Assembly: GCA_021018815.1 (NCBI GenBank)
Contig: JAITYX010000025.1
Span: 6,248,001-6,312,000 of the forward strand
From: Talinum fruticosum
Taxonomy: Eukaryota; Streptophyta; Magnoliopsida; Caryophyllales; Talinaceae
Length of the DNA stretch: 64,000 nt
Reading direction: 5' to 3'
Part shown: positions 23,190-35,000 of the stretch, in pieces
How positions within the stretch are numbered: the stretch's first letter is position 1
How the letters are laid out: each line of letters opens with the position of its first letter
Position numbers and translations under genes: made by a program
Notes under the pieces: generated by a model
What the model saw: the letters and a program-made list of their open reading frames with translations, nothing else
What the model was told of the DNA's origin: nothing
The model's database searches: none

Positions 23190-23347
23190 ATTATCTTAAC
23201 ATAGGTTGAGTCGAGCTCGAGCCCAAGCCTCAGCTATCTAAGCTGGACCTGAGCCTAAATTTCAAAAGTTTAGTGAGTTTCAACCCGAACTAAACTATGA
23301 CCAAGCCCGGCCGACTCGATCTCGGCTCGACTTGTTTACAACCCTAA
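23190..23347. repeat. Right terminal inverted repeat of the MULE
   Basis: Contains gttgagtcgagctcgagccc, gacctgagcctaaattt and cggctcgacttgtttacaac, ending ccctaa next to the TTGGGAGTA duplication. The match to the left end is partial, so this is an old insertion. Confidence 0.65.
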
Positions 23348-23427
23348 TTGGGAGTAAAGAGGGAGACTTTTCTACATGATCGGTCTAGAAATGAGTAGCT
23401 CACTAGAAGCAATTGTTGAAACATAAA

Positions 23428-25445
23428 TGTAGACACCTAAAAAGTGTCGTCCCTTACCTCTTTAATTCCGCATTTTATTCTGTTGGCTCGATGATGAAAT
23501 CCCGAGTCCTACTTAAGGATTTGGATCTCGGATTGTGATCGATTGATGCGACATAAGCCAGTAAACCTCCAAGAACCCCCAACACCAAATAAACATCCTT
23601 TTGCGTTGGGTCGGTCCACAAATCTCCCTTTCTTTCGGGCGATCCAAGAAATGGGTCAAGCCTTCGAGAGACAATGGAGTTCGAGTCTGTGTGCCTGGAA
23701 ATTCCAAGTTCAGAATCATGCGTTTTGCTTTTGTCCAATTAGACAAGGAACCGAAGACAGGAAGACGGTGTTAGAGCGTTGTGTTTCATGATCACGAGCA
23801 TCAAAGTGCTCGCGTTTAAGCTTCACAAAACAGATCCACACGAGACTACGAGCTTTTCCCCTCAAAACGACGTCGTGGCCTCGTGCCTCGCAACCCCGGA
23901 GTTTTAAGTGAAATGCTGCATTTGGGCTTAGAGAATCCCTTGGAAACACGGTGGGGCACGAAACCTTAGGAGAGCCTGGGTGGCCGATGCCCGCAAGCCG
24001 AGTTCTATCCGGTTCTATCCTTTCTATCTCGGTTCAATCTCTTGATTTATTGGCCTGGTTTTGTTTCGTCGTTTTGGATGACGAGACTACATGCAAACCC
24101 TAGGTCATTTGTGACCTAGGTTCTTCCTTATAAATAGACACCCTTGGCTCTCATTCCTATACGACTTTCTCCTATGCGTTATGTTGCAGAAAGCTAACCG
24201 GAGCACTCATACCTAAACGTTACTCTGCCGAAATTACTATTAACCATCCATATTTTCTCTACTTGTCACCATTGAATCCGTACAAAGAGTTAAGGAATAT
24301 TCGGTTATTCTGATCTCTAGGCATTTATTCAACTAATCATTCCCATTCCCTACATACGTAGTTCACAAAACGAGCGCTTTTTCTTTGATTTATGACCATC
24401 GCATTAGGAGATCCAACGTAGAGATCCGGATTAGTAAGGCGGGACAGCTTGAGGGCAATCGTTCAAGCATTCAAACAATTTATTTTATTTATATGTTTTT
24501 ACCCGCTTTCCGTATTGTGGATGAAAGAGATGTAATCGTTTTTTAATTCCTCCCCTCCTGATGTAATCTTTCGCTTTTTGCTTTTCTTTTCTTTTTGCTT
24601 TCTTTATCGCTTTCTTTACTCGCTTTCTTTATTGATTTTCCTTTGATTCTATTTGGTTGCTTTATTCATCGTTTTGTTGTATGTTTGTGTGCAGCGCGTT
24701 ATTTAGATTTACTACTCAAATTAGTAATGGTCGTCTTCGAATGGGTGGAATAGAAGGGTTTTCCCTACGTTTCGTACCATCGCCCCCAAATCCGATTCTC
24801 GGTTCAAAGACCGATGGAGTCAATTTTAGTCTTAGTTTTCCCATACTATGATTGAAAGAACAAGTCTTTTATTTTATTAGTTTTTTATCCTAAAAACCGA
24901 CTAGCGACTCCCCTTCCTATGCTTTATTCTTATCAAATTTGCATCTCGTTTATTTTCTCGGTTACAGAGGTAAAAAAAAAAAAGGAATGCGGATCTGCTG
25001 CCAGGCCGGAGGTCAAGGCCGACTATGTCGGCCTAGACCTATGGCCGGTGCTCGGCAACCGCCGAGTGCAGGCTGCCGCCTACACTGGGTGGTCGGCAGC
25101 TGAGGCTTGGGTCCAAACTGGTGTTTTCAAACAGTCCGCACCTGAAGTCTCACGTTAGAAACCCTAGTTTCTAATTTTATTTGTCCTTTAATTAGAAAAT
25201 AATATCTCAGGAATTCTGAAAATAATTTATAAAATTGAAATAATTAATAAAACACTAATCAAATCTAATTTAATTTATTTTAACTTGATCCAATAAAACT
25301 CAAAAATCTTAAATAAAAGGTTCATCTTCACATTCTAAAACCGACTTTCAAAAACATCTTCAAAATCAATATTTAAAAACAGAGAGAGACCCCACACTAG
25401 TAGGGAAGCTCGGTGCGGGCCCCGGGCCCAGCCGTGGTTTCTATA
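23428..25445 (+). repeat. Single Tat-type LTR, plus orientation
   Basis: Begins TGTAGACACCTAAAAAGTGT and ends GCCGTGGTTTCTATA, matching in reverse the LTRs at 41874 and 48034. Shared blocks include 'gatgaaatcccgagtcct' near 23490, a TATA box TATAAATAG near 24130, a 'cttttcttttcttttt' pyrimidine zone near 24580 and 'ctaaaaaccgactag' near 24890. No internal domain or second LTR is attached. The flanks ATAAA and ACAAG (or ATAAC if the end is three bases earlier) do not form a clean duplication, so a solo LTR is likely but not proven. Confidence 0.75.
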
Positions 25446-26799
25446 ACAAGCGCTGGGACTATACTCTCCAAAACGTTTTGGAAGTTGTATAATATCTTTG
25501 AAGTCATTGCATGAGCTTAATCAAACATGGACTATCAAGTCTATACCACTCAAATTATTAGGCATTTGCTCTCATTTTTTTCCATCAAGATATGTAACTA
25601 TGGTTAAGTAAGCCAAACCAACTATTAAATTCGTAAGTTAGGATCTAGTTTGATAAAATGTCATGACATAAAGGTTTGGGTGTATAAAATGGTACTCCTT
25701 GCACAATTCTATGTCATTGAACTCAAGCTCAATGTTACACTCGAAAAGCCTCATATGAGATGTCTAACTTGAATTAAATCATCCGTCAAAAACTTAGAAG
25801 TATCTAATTCAAAGTGAAACCTTTGTCAAAAAGTTGAGGCTTGCATTTAGTTTTTAAATTTGTCTTTTATCATTTGTTTTAGAAGACATTTATTATTTAT
25901 GGCCTAGTCTAGGTTGATCTAAGTACCATTTGCTTAGATGGGTAATAAATACCTTGTAGCAAAACATTGTTGCTTACTACTAACAATTATAATCGATAAT
26001 AGCCCATTCTTGCAGTTATTGGGGTAGATGGAGGCTATGGTTTCTCATAAGGAGACTAGGGTTTTTACTTTAGAGAGAAGAAGGTGGAGTTGTGTCATTG
26101 TTAACCTTTTTTTTTTGTATTATTAATTGCCAAATACAAAATGGATACAAACAAGTACCTAAAATACACCAACATTCAATTTAATAAAATAAAGTACCTA
26201 AAATACAAACATATGCCTTAACATTGCAAAAACAAATCGAAACTATACTCACAAATATACAACCTAAAAACTATAGCATGATAACAGAACCACACTCCTG
26301 CTAACGCTTTGCTTGCATACCCAAATAACTTTATAAGAGTAGTGTTAATTTCACCTGATTCATTGTAATATCAAAGAAAAAAATTATAGATAATATTGTT
26401 GCCATTCATATGGGTATATGCTTTTTCTTTCATAATATTTGTTGTGAATTAAGCCATAATGAATTGTTTTGCCATTGTTCATTCCCCCCTTTTTTTCTAG
26501 AAATTGAGGAAGAATCATGTTGAACATTAGGCCTTCCATCATCTACAATGTAAATTCGACCGAGGAGATGTCTTCACTATCAAAATAAATTCTTAACCCC
26601 ATGAAATCTAAATCTTCCCACTTGAGATGTTGCTTTCTAGCAATACGTCATGGAGAAGATATTTATGCATTCGTTGTATTCTTATTTAACATATATGCAC
26701 ATATGGATCTAGAAGGTAGACTTTGTGAATGAAATTTTTTTTTGGCAAGAAGCATTGTACTTGATTTGCAAAATGGCTTGTTGCAACAATCAAATGATT
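25446..26799. other. AT-rich intergenic stretch, nothing recognised
   Basis: No ORF of note on either strand, and no LTR or terminal-repeat motif identified. It contains an 11-base T run near 26108. Confidence 0.5.
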
Positions 26800-28234
26800 T
26801 GAACACTCGGGTATAACTTTCTATCTCTCTTAGGTTTTGATTCTAAGTAATTTTGCGATTTATAGAAACTCATATCTAAATTTTCATCTTGTTCGACCCA
26901 CTCGAAACCATTCATAAGTATAACATTTCTTATCTATGTTTCTGACCGACCCGGACACAACTCGGAACAATTGCATGAGCAAATAATTTCTCTAACACTT
27001 TTATTATGAGGATTGACTTTGTGTTTCAAGTGAAAATGAATTACAGTATTAATACTTCATTTTAAGTCGAGTTTATTTATTGAGAATTATTTACTTGATC
27101 AAGTTTATGTATTCTGATATCTAATTCTTTCTAACTTGATCGGTTTAAGCATTAACTCTAGATGGAATATGAAACTAATTAATATTAGACTCGGAAAATT
27201 CCATTCTTTTAGGTCGAAGATAATTAAGTGCTTAATTGCTTTGAATTAATTATTATCTTTGCCTAATCTTGGACCAAAGTATTTTTATACTTTGAGTACC
27301 ACTTTTATTTGCTTTTGTAGGTTGATTTAACAAGCCTAATCTACTTTTGAAATACAAAAGCAATCAGTTCTAGCCGTTAACCACCGACGGACGTAAATTA
27401 CCCATTTTTGGACATGGCTCACACACCGTGTCAAGGTTGTTTGTTTCCAAAACTGGAAAACTGCAGCTTGGAGTCTAACGGTTGTTTCCACCTTAGATTT
27501 CAATCACCACCAGAGGATTGGACCATCTTTTGAGCCAAGGATCACTACACAACGTTCACATCTCAACGAATCTTTTCTAAGTGACTCGGACTAGCCGTTA
27601 CAACGACTATTGAAAACTCACCAGTCCAAAACAAATCTCAATGGTCATTCTGCTTTGGTGCTTATAAATAAAAGTCACTCCACAAGACTTGAAGATTGCT
27701 GAACACATTCCTTAACACTTACTTAGTGCATTCTTACTCAATCTTTAGCTTACAACTCCTAATTTATAATCTCTTACTTTACGAGTGGTAAAGAAAGTCT
27801 TGTAATCATTCATACTCTTTCTACTTTCTTTATAAGTCTATTGACTTAGCTGTAAGGGCTAATTCAGCTCGGTTCTCCTCGATTGTAAGGGTTAACTCAG
27901 TCAAGAAGTATTAGATCGAGATAAGGGAACTTCTAAGTTTAGGAAAACTTGTAAAGGAATTATCTAAGGGAGCAATTGTGGTAAGAGTCAGTCCTTTGTA
28001 ATTATGGATTCAATTAGTGGATTTGACTTGGTGCTTGGATTAGCACTGTCCATGGTTTTTTCCCCAGGAGGGTTTCCACATATTTCTAAGTGTTTAACTT
28101 TACGAGTCCAAATCTAGACTTAGAATCGGTTCTATTTCGATGTGTGCAAAATTGTTTGATATTTTTGAAAAATCTTCCATCACCCTATTCACCCTCCTAT
28201 AGGGTGACTTATCCTCTCCAAGAGCAAACCTTCA
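26800..28234 (+). repeat. Solo LTR, Sirevirus-like copia family (copy 2)
   Basis: Begins TGAACACTCGGGTATAA and ends AGAGCAAACCTTCA. The flanks are TGATT (26795-26799) and TGATT (28235-28239), a perfect 5-bp duplication. It is the reverse complement of the LTR type at 5860, 30114 and 50146: near its right end 'caccctattcaccctcctat' mirrors 'agggtgaatagggtg'. The TATA box TATAAATAAA lies near 27665. No internal region is present. Confidence 0.9.
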
Positions 28235-28239
28235 TGATT

Positions 28240-29150
28240 TATCCTCAAAACTACAAGAAAAATAACAATAAAACTACAAAGAACAACATAAATCGAAAAC
28301 TCTCGCACAATTCAAGAGATAACATGACTAAGATCTCACAATTAGAGAGAGAAATCATGACAAAGACAAAGGAAACAACAATCAAATGTACTAAAAGGAA
28401 AGAAAGGGACATTAGGAACAATTAACAAATTATCATTCATTACATCCGAAGAAAGCGAAAAAATTAAAGAGACCAAGAGTAATTTCACCAAGAAACGAGA
28501 CGGAAAGAGGGGATTGGATCTGTTACCTATTGCCTTTCCTTTTTTTCCTGTATTGGCAACTTAAATATAAAACTATAAATAGACATATTCAAGTATCAAC
28601 CAATTAACTAAAAATGGAACCGAAATCTTAATTAGCTTTATAAACTTACTCGAACTCGACCTTAAATTTCCTATGAAATTGCTTCTTTTCCAAAATAAGT
28701 TTTTGGTCTACCTCAAATTTCCTATAAAATTGCTTCTTTTTGCAAAACAAGTTTATTAGACCAAATATTAGTTAATCCGAATCGAAAATCACCCAACTCA
28801 AATTCAACTAAATCGAAATACCACAAACCCAAAATATATCCCGATGCAAACTTAACCTAATCCAACCTATATAAAGTTGGTAATGGATTGAGCCCGGATC
28901 GGATAAAGCATCACCCGCTTTTATCCACTTCATCCAATCCATCCATCATCCTGTCAAATATCCAATCCAATCTACCCATCCATCATCCGTGAGTGGATTT
29001 ACTTGAATCAGTGGTAACCAAGTGAGAAAAGTTTGTAAAAAGTTCAACAAATTTATTAAAATTTTTTTTTAATGGAGGAATTAGAAATATAGGAGATAGA
29101 TTGAAAACAAGATTTATATTAGATTATATTTGTTAATAAATATTAGACCT
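28240..29150. other. Intergenic stretch, no gene supported
   Basis: AT-rich. The Lys/Asn-rich ORF that begins in the LTR at 28090 and runs to 28425 is low-complexity. A block with 'ccatccatcatcc' and 'atccaatcc' repeats (28900-29000) looks like transposon-end sequence but could not be assigned. Confidence 0.45.
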
Positions 29151-29184
29151 TCTCTCTCTAAACCATTCTTCCCCACATCTTTTA

Positions 29185-30113
29185 ATGGCAAAGAAGAAGC
29201 GAACGCCAAGTCCTGGGCTTTCTAAGCGACCAAACCCTAATAGAAACCATAAATCACCTACTACAACTACACCACAAGTGTCACCAATAGTTACTCCTTT
29301 GACTACTTTAGAGGCTGGGGTAATTGCTAATGAAACAATAATCCGTGAAATATCCGGACCAAACTCTATGATCGGAAGACCTCAACTATCTTGGGTAGAT
29401 AGATTGAGGAATCTAGAGAACGTTGCGAAGTCTAAAGGGAGAAATTGAGAGGAACTTGATGAATCCAAAATCCCAAATTTTAGGTTTTGTTTGGATTACA
29501 TCCAACTAATATAATATGAAGGTCGGTTGATTCGAAGATTGAATACACCGACATTGAATCGGAGATTGAATATTAGGAATATGCTATGATATGTAGGATT
29601 TTGGGGGCAAATCCCCCGTGGTAGTGATAGAAGGCTTCCTCCATAGAATTTGGGGGAAAACAATAGTTGATAGGATTCTTAAGAAGGATAATGGTACATA
29701 CATTGTTCGATTCCACGCCAATCTCGATTGGGATCAAGTGCTCAAACAAAACCTATACTATTTTGACAAGAGGCTAATGATTGCTCGGAGATGATTGTGA
29801 GGTCAAAGTAACTTTAGTTCCAAATGGATGAGATTCATCATTTACACCCTAAATTTTGGGGTGTGGATGGCGTAAGCAAAGTTGCAAGTCTAGTAGGTCA
29901 ATCTTTAGTGGCCGACAAAGCAACTTCAAATAAACGTAGATTAAATTATGCAAGGGTGCTAGTGGATATGGATATTACTAAACCAATAGCGCATAAGGTT
30001 GAGCTTGTTGATGAGATGACAATTTGGTTATTCAACTGTGGAATATAAGTGGCTACCTAAGAAATGCACTAAATGTGCTATGTTTGGTTATCTAGAGGAA
30101 AATTGCAAAAAGG
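29185..30113 (+). pseudogene. LINE ORF1-like protein, 5' part, interrupted
   Basis: The first frame (29185-29448) starts MAKKKRTPSPGLSKRPNPN, basic and Pro-rich, then LSWVDRLRNLENV. After decayed sequence, a frame from 29824 gives HHLHPKFWGVDGVSKVASL, VADKATSNKRRLNYARVLVD and a shifted WLPKKCTKCAMFGYLEENC, a CCHC-type knuckle with His replaced by Tyr. The LHPKFWG-ARVLV-KCTKC order is that of plant L1-type LINE ORF1 proteins (DUF4283 plus zinc-knuckle). The knuckle is cut after CKK by the Sirevirus LTR at 30114 and continues at 51568. No endonuclease or reverse transcriptase lies in the window. Confidence 0.75.
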
Positions 30114-31544
30114 TGAAGGTTTGCTTTGTAAGAATCTGAATCACTCTAGAGGGAAGGGGGTGAATAGGGTGTAACGGAAATTTAGGGAAATTAAAAATTT
30201 TCTACTTAAGTCGAACTTAGAAATGAGGAGTTGAGTCTAGATTGGACTCGAAATAATAAAAACAAGGTAATTACATGGAAACCCTCTTGGGGAAGAAAAC
30301 CATGGACAATGTCAATGTAGACACCAAGTCAAATCCATTATTTTAAATCCAAAAATATAAAGGATTGACTCACGTAATTGTTCCCTCAAATAATTCATTA
30401 CAAGTTTTTACTAGGCACGTAAGATCCTTATCTGTCTTTGTACTTGCTAACTGAGTTAACCTTTACAAATAGGTATAACCGAGCTGAATTATCCCTTACA
30501 TCTCAATCAAGAGAAATTACGGAAGAATTGAGTAAGTAAGAATTTGATCGATTACAAAACTTCTTGTTTAAACTCGAAGTTGATAAAACTAAGTATAGAG
30601 TTGAAAGCTAGAAAGCTTGAGTATATGAGTTGAGAGTTTTGTTCTAGCAATCTTCTAAGTCTTATGAAGTGGCTTATATTTATAATCAGCAAAGTAGATA
30701 GCCGTTGTGTCTCGGTCTTGACTGGGAAGCTTCACTAGTCATTGTAACGGATAATCTAAGTCCCTCATAAATAGAACTGTCGTGAAGATAGACGTTGTGA
30801 ACTGGTCCTTGGCTTAAAAAGTAATCCAAACCACCTGTTGTGATCGAAAACCGGGTTAAAAACAACCGTTAGACTCAAAATTGAAGTTTACCGAAATGGA
30901 AACAAACAACCCCGACACGGTGTCCGAACCATCCTAAAAATGTGGCTTTTCGGTTTGCTGGTGTTTAAAGGTAAGAAATCGGTTGTTTTTTCTTTTCAAA
31001 TTGAGATTAAACAACTTTTAACAACCTGCAAAAATAAATCAAAGTGGTGCTCAAAGTATAAAAATACTTTAGTCCAAAGATTATTCATGGATATAAATTA
31101 ATTCAAATAATTAAACACTTGAATATCCTCAAACTAATTAAATAAAATTTTTTAAGTCTAATAATCAACATGTTTCAATTCTATTTGTGTCTCTCTTTAG
31201 GTGATCAAAGAGTTAGAGAAATATATAGACACAATTCATCATATTTGGCATAAGATAATTCAGTTAATTAAGTCTCGGCTTAAGTTAGAATTAATGCAGT
31301 AATTCTGATTTGACTTTTGCAATGAGCCAGTTGAAATAACGAGTTGAACTTATGAAATTATTTAGGCAAGATGTCCTGTCTAAGTCGAATCCGAGGGGGT
31401 CGAAACCTAAAACTAAGTGTTCAATTAAGCATAACTTTTTGAGTGGTCAAACAGAGTTGAAAACTTAAAGATAGACTTTCTAAAGTGTTTGAATGATTTG
31501 AATTCAAAACTATTAAGAAAGATAGATTCATACCCGAGTCTTCA
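30114..31544 (-). repeat. Sirevirus 3' LTR
   Basis: 1431 bases, TGAAGGTTTG...CGAGTCTTCA on the plus strand. Minus-strand TATA region near 30672-30690 (tatatttataatc). Confidence 0.88.
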
Positions 31545-31556
31545 ATCTCCCCTTTT
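31545..31556 (-). other. Sirevirus polypurine tract
   Basis: Minus strand AAAGGGGAGAT directly before TGAAGACTCG. The AAAGGGGGAGATTG-like tract next to the 3' LTR is a known hallmark of Sireviruses. Confidence 0.75.
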
Positions 31557-32039
31557 TGATAAAAGGCATTCAATACTTAGAAATATGAGTTAATGACATA
31601 GAATATTAAGTTTTGAATGCTCAAATAATGTTAAGTTCGGAATTGTGTTATGACTATTTGAACTAATTGAGTTACCATGATGTTTACCATGATCATATAT
31701 GTCTGAGTTAAAAAGAAGTAATCGAATAGGATAGAATCAAAGCAAAATAGTAAACACTCGGATTAAATTATGCTATTAGAAAGTGTATCGTAGAAATGTT
31801 GAGTCAAAGAAATACCGATAGTTCTCATTGGATTAGTTTGAGTGGGAGCATACAACAATAGAAACTTTAAAAAATAATTACTCCTCCTAAACCATACAAC
31901 TATCTCTCCTTCTATGCATTTCATCAAAAAGAAAAAAATTACCAAGTGGGGTAGGGAGAAATAGAATGTTGGACAAAAAAAAAAAAAACTAGACAGAAAT
32001 AAAATTAAGAAGGGGGTGGAGCAATTCCGATGGAGGAGG

Positions 32040-35000
32040 ATGAGTGGGGTGCTTTACGCATTTGCCGATATCATTAAGATGAAGCAGCTAGTTACACAGT
32101 TGGCCACGGTGGAGGTGGAGGCAGCGATAAAGTGCCGGCCTAAGTATCCCGATCCGACTTAACCGTTCATCAAACAAGGGGATGTTATTCCTCTTCTTCC
32201 TCGTCCGAGCCCTCACCTTGAGTAGGTTGAATGGGTTGTGAATATGGTTGGGCTTGAGATTGGCCAACATCCCCGACTTCCTCGAAGTTGATTCTATATG
32301 CTCGAAGATATGATTTCAGCTTCTTTTTCTTTTTCTTCGTCTCGAGTCAAAATAGGAGGATGAGTTTGTAGAAGAGTCCGAGTCCTTTGCACCTTTTGAC
32401 TCGAAGCCCTTGGAGGCGGCTGATTTTTTCTGTTGCCTTCGATGACCTCTTTAAGCTCATTGATTAGAGTTTGACCCCGATTTATCTACTTTTGAGCCAT
32501 GCTCTGTAGTTGGGTCAGAATAGGCATGAAAGCATGGAAGACACCAAGAGTTGACAATAACTCCTTGGCGAGAGCCGCAAATTAAGAATCCACCTTTTGA
32601 AGAAGTTCATTAAAAGGGGTTGTCCGATGAGAAGAACCAGCAGTCTAAAGAAGAGGATCTTATGTATTCTTCTTAGATGGAGATGGAGGAGGAGGTATCT
32701 CGGAAGAATGAGTTGAGATACTAGGTTTAGTTTCCCGATACCCAAGATTTAGAAGCTCATTTCTACCAATAGAAATATATGGCTCCAGAAATTTTGTGTG
32801 ATCATTAAGGAGAGGAACTTTGAAGTGAGCGAAGATTTTGGAGAGAAGTGCTCCAAAAGGTAAAGGGGGCTTCTTCCGATCCGAGAGGAACCAAAGTGAT
32901 CTCGCTTTATAAAGAAAGGGAAGAGGTCAACCTCATACCCTTCAAGAATGTTAAATAAAACTTTAAGAACCCCGCTATTGGGGTTCTCTTTAGATGGAAA
33001 GAATGAGAAAACTATTCTCATTAGAAAAACACGTAAGTCCGGCCTCGGACTTCAGTTGGGTAACAGAAAAATTTTTGCAAGCCTTAGAAGGGGCTTGGGC
33101 ATTCTTAGCAAAGAATTCCTTTGCTAGTTGAGCAAAAGGAATGGGCTTGTTATTCAAAAATAAATATTGAACATCAAAGAGTATGTGAAGGAGTGGAAGA
33201 TCAATGGTGATTCTCTTGTCTTGGACAGTTGAGTAAATGACATTGTCCTCGGACGACATGTTCGGATAGAATTTATAGACTAATTCGGGGTAGATGTAGT
33301 CACGTAAACAAAGATAATTGATAATACCTATCTTAGTGAGGGGCTTGACTCGTGAGACCCGGAATTTTGAGTAGGTTAATTCTATAGTTAAATTAAGCTT
33401 AGTATTTTTACGTAATTTATTTTATGTGCTTGTTATGTGTTTGTGTGTTTATTTAGCCTATTAGTAAGGTAATTGCACGTTCATCGCTATTAGAGATAGA
33501 ATCCCGAGCAGACTTTTGTCAAAAAAAAAAAAAAAAGAAAACGGGAAGCTTAATTGTGGGGGATTAGTGTATCGGTGCAGCGAGTGCTGGTTGCACCTGA
33601 TGTAGCCACCGAAAAGAGAAAGAAAAGAGGAGAGGAAAAGGAAAGAAGGGGAGGGGGACCGAGCGGGAATTAGGAACCGAGGGAGAGGGAGAGGCCGAGC
33701 GGGAGAGCTAGAGCGAGACCGAGAGGGCGAGCGAGAGCGAAGGCGAGGGAGGGAGGTCGGGACCGGCGAGCGGCAGTGGAGCAGCCGGCGAGTGCGAGGA
33801 AACGGCCGAGCGTGAAAGAGGGCGAAACCGAGGCCAAGAAAGAGGAAGCGAACGCGAAGGCCGAGGAGGCAGCCGGTGAGCGCGAGACCGCGACCGGCGC
33901 CGGTGCCGAGCGCAGACGAGGGCGGCGGAGCCCGAGGCTAGCGGCAGGGAAAAGGAACGAAAGAAGGAAGGGAAATCGGGAACTTGAATCTCGGACCCGC
34001 AATCCCTGAATCGAGGTGGGTAGCCTTACACTCTAAACTATTAGTAATTTCAAAATACAAGCGAGTTTGTTGTGATTATTGAATGATATGTGATAGAATG
34101 AGGCTAGGAAAACCGCTAGAGGCTAGGAAAACTGCTAGAACCGAGGCAGAGTTATGAGTAAATCGAATGGAATTGTGGACTCGAATTAGAAACTGGACAG
34201 AGCTTAGTAGCTAGTTAGGGCTGAGATGAGATGCTCGAAAACATTAGGTCGTGTAGGCATAAAGAATATGGTGATGATTTCTAATGGCACTTAGGGACAA
34301 GAAGTGATAAATTGGGAATAAATTGTGAATCGACGTTTCAACTAAACCATGGAGACTTTCAAAGTTTTTGCACTCGGAAGATAACGATGCGTATTGGGAA
34401 ATAGTGATTTGAGTATAAAGGAGAGACATGACTTCATCCTGATTGATGCGTAATTGAGGTAGAGAAATAGCGAGTTGGGAATTCTAAGATTAAAATGAGT
34501 GTAGAACATATCTCAGTCCTTGGGATGAAACCAAGTGTGAGTTAAGCACAGATGAAAGGGACTTAAGCGATTAAGTGAGAACAAGAGTCGTGTAGCTAAA
34601 TATGGGCAAAAGAAGTTGAGTTATGAAGTAGAAGCGTAAAATAAGTAAGTGAGGCAAAAGGCAATGAATTGCGACGAACTTGAAACATAACTCGAGGGAT
34701 ATGTACTTGTGGTTACTGTGGCCGAAAATGGGAAATAATCGTATTAAACCGATGAATTGAGAAAGGCACAGCTTAGGAAAAGAGTTGGGAATGACTGCTT
34801 GCATTGAATGGTGACTGTTCGTGCTATGTGTCGGCTTTATGTGATGCTCATAAGTAGTTTCGAAAGAGGTTTTGTGTTTTACGTGAAATGACCCTTGAAT
34901 GTGATTTCTGTGAAATGTCTTTCAAACATGATTCTATCTTAAAGAAGCAAAACGTGTTTGAGAAAGTAAACCAGATTTGAAAAAGTGAATTTATAAGGGT

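Larger units (their letters stand above)
13819..23347 (-). mobile_element. Mutator-like element (MULE), FAR1/FRS type, with nested copia
   Basis: The flanks are TTGGGAGTA at 13810-13818 and 23348-23356, a perfect 9-bp target duplication as Mutator-like elements make. The ends are related inverted repeats: GGACTGTAATAAAACCGAG on the left, and AGGGTTGTAAACAAGTCGAG from the reverse complement of the right, each followed by 100-200 bases of 'cgagctcgagccc'-rich sequence. Inside, on the minus strand, lies a FAR1-type transposase relic. After removal of the copia element (17282-22535 plus 5 bp) the MULE is about 4.3 kb. The left end lies about 320 bases downstream of the TPT stop codon. Confidence 0.85.

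Noticed and set aside
24657..25158. Two short plus-strand ORFs near 24.7-25.1 kb
   Set aside because: They lie inside the Tat-type LTR, and the corresponding LTR copies do not keep them open.
33670..34009. Ser/Ala/Arg-rich and Glu/Ala/Arg-rich ORFs on both strands
   Set aside because: Caused by the GC- and purine-rich block of the solo LTR; no conserved motif and no splice context.
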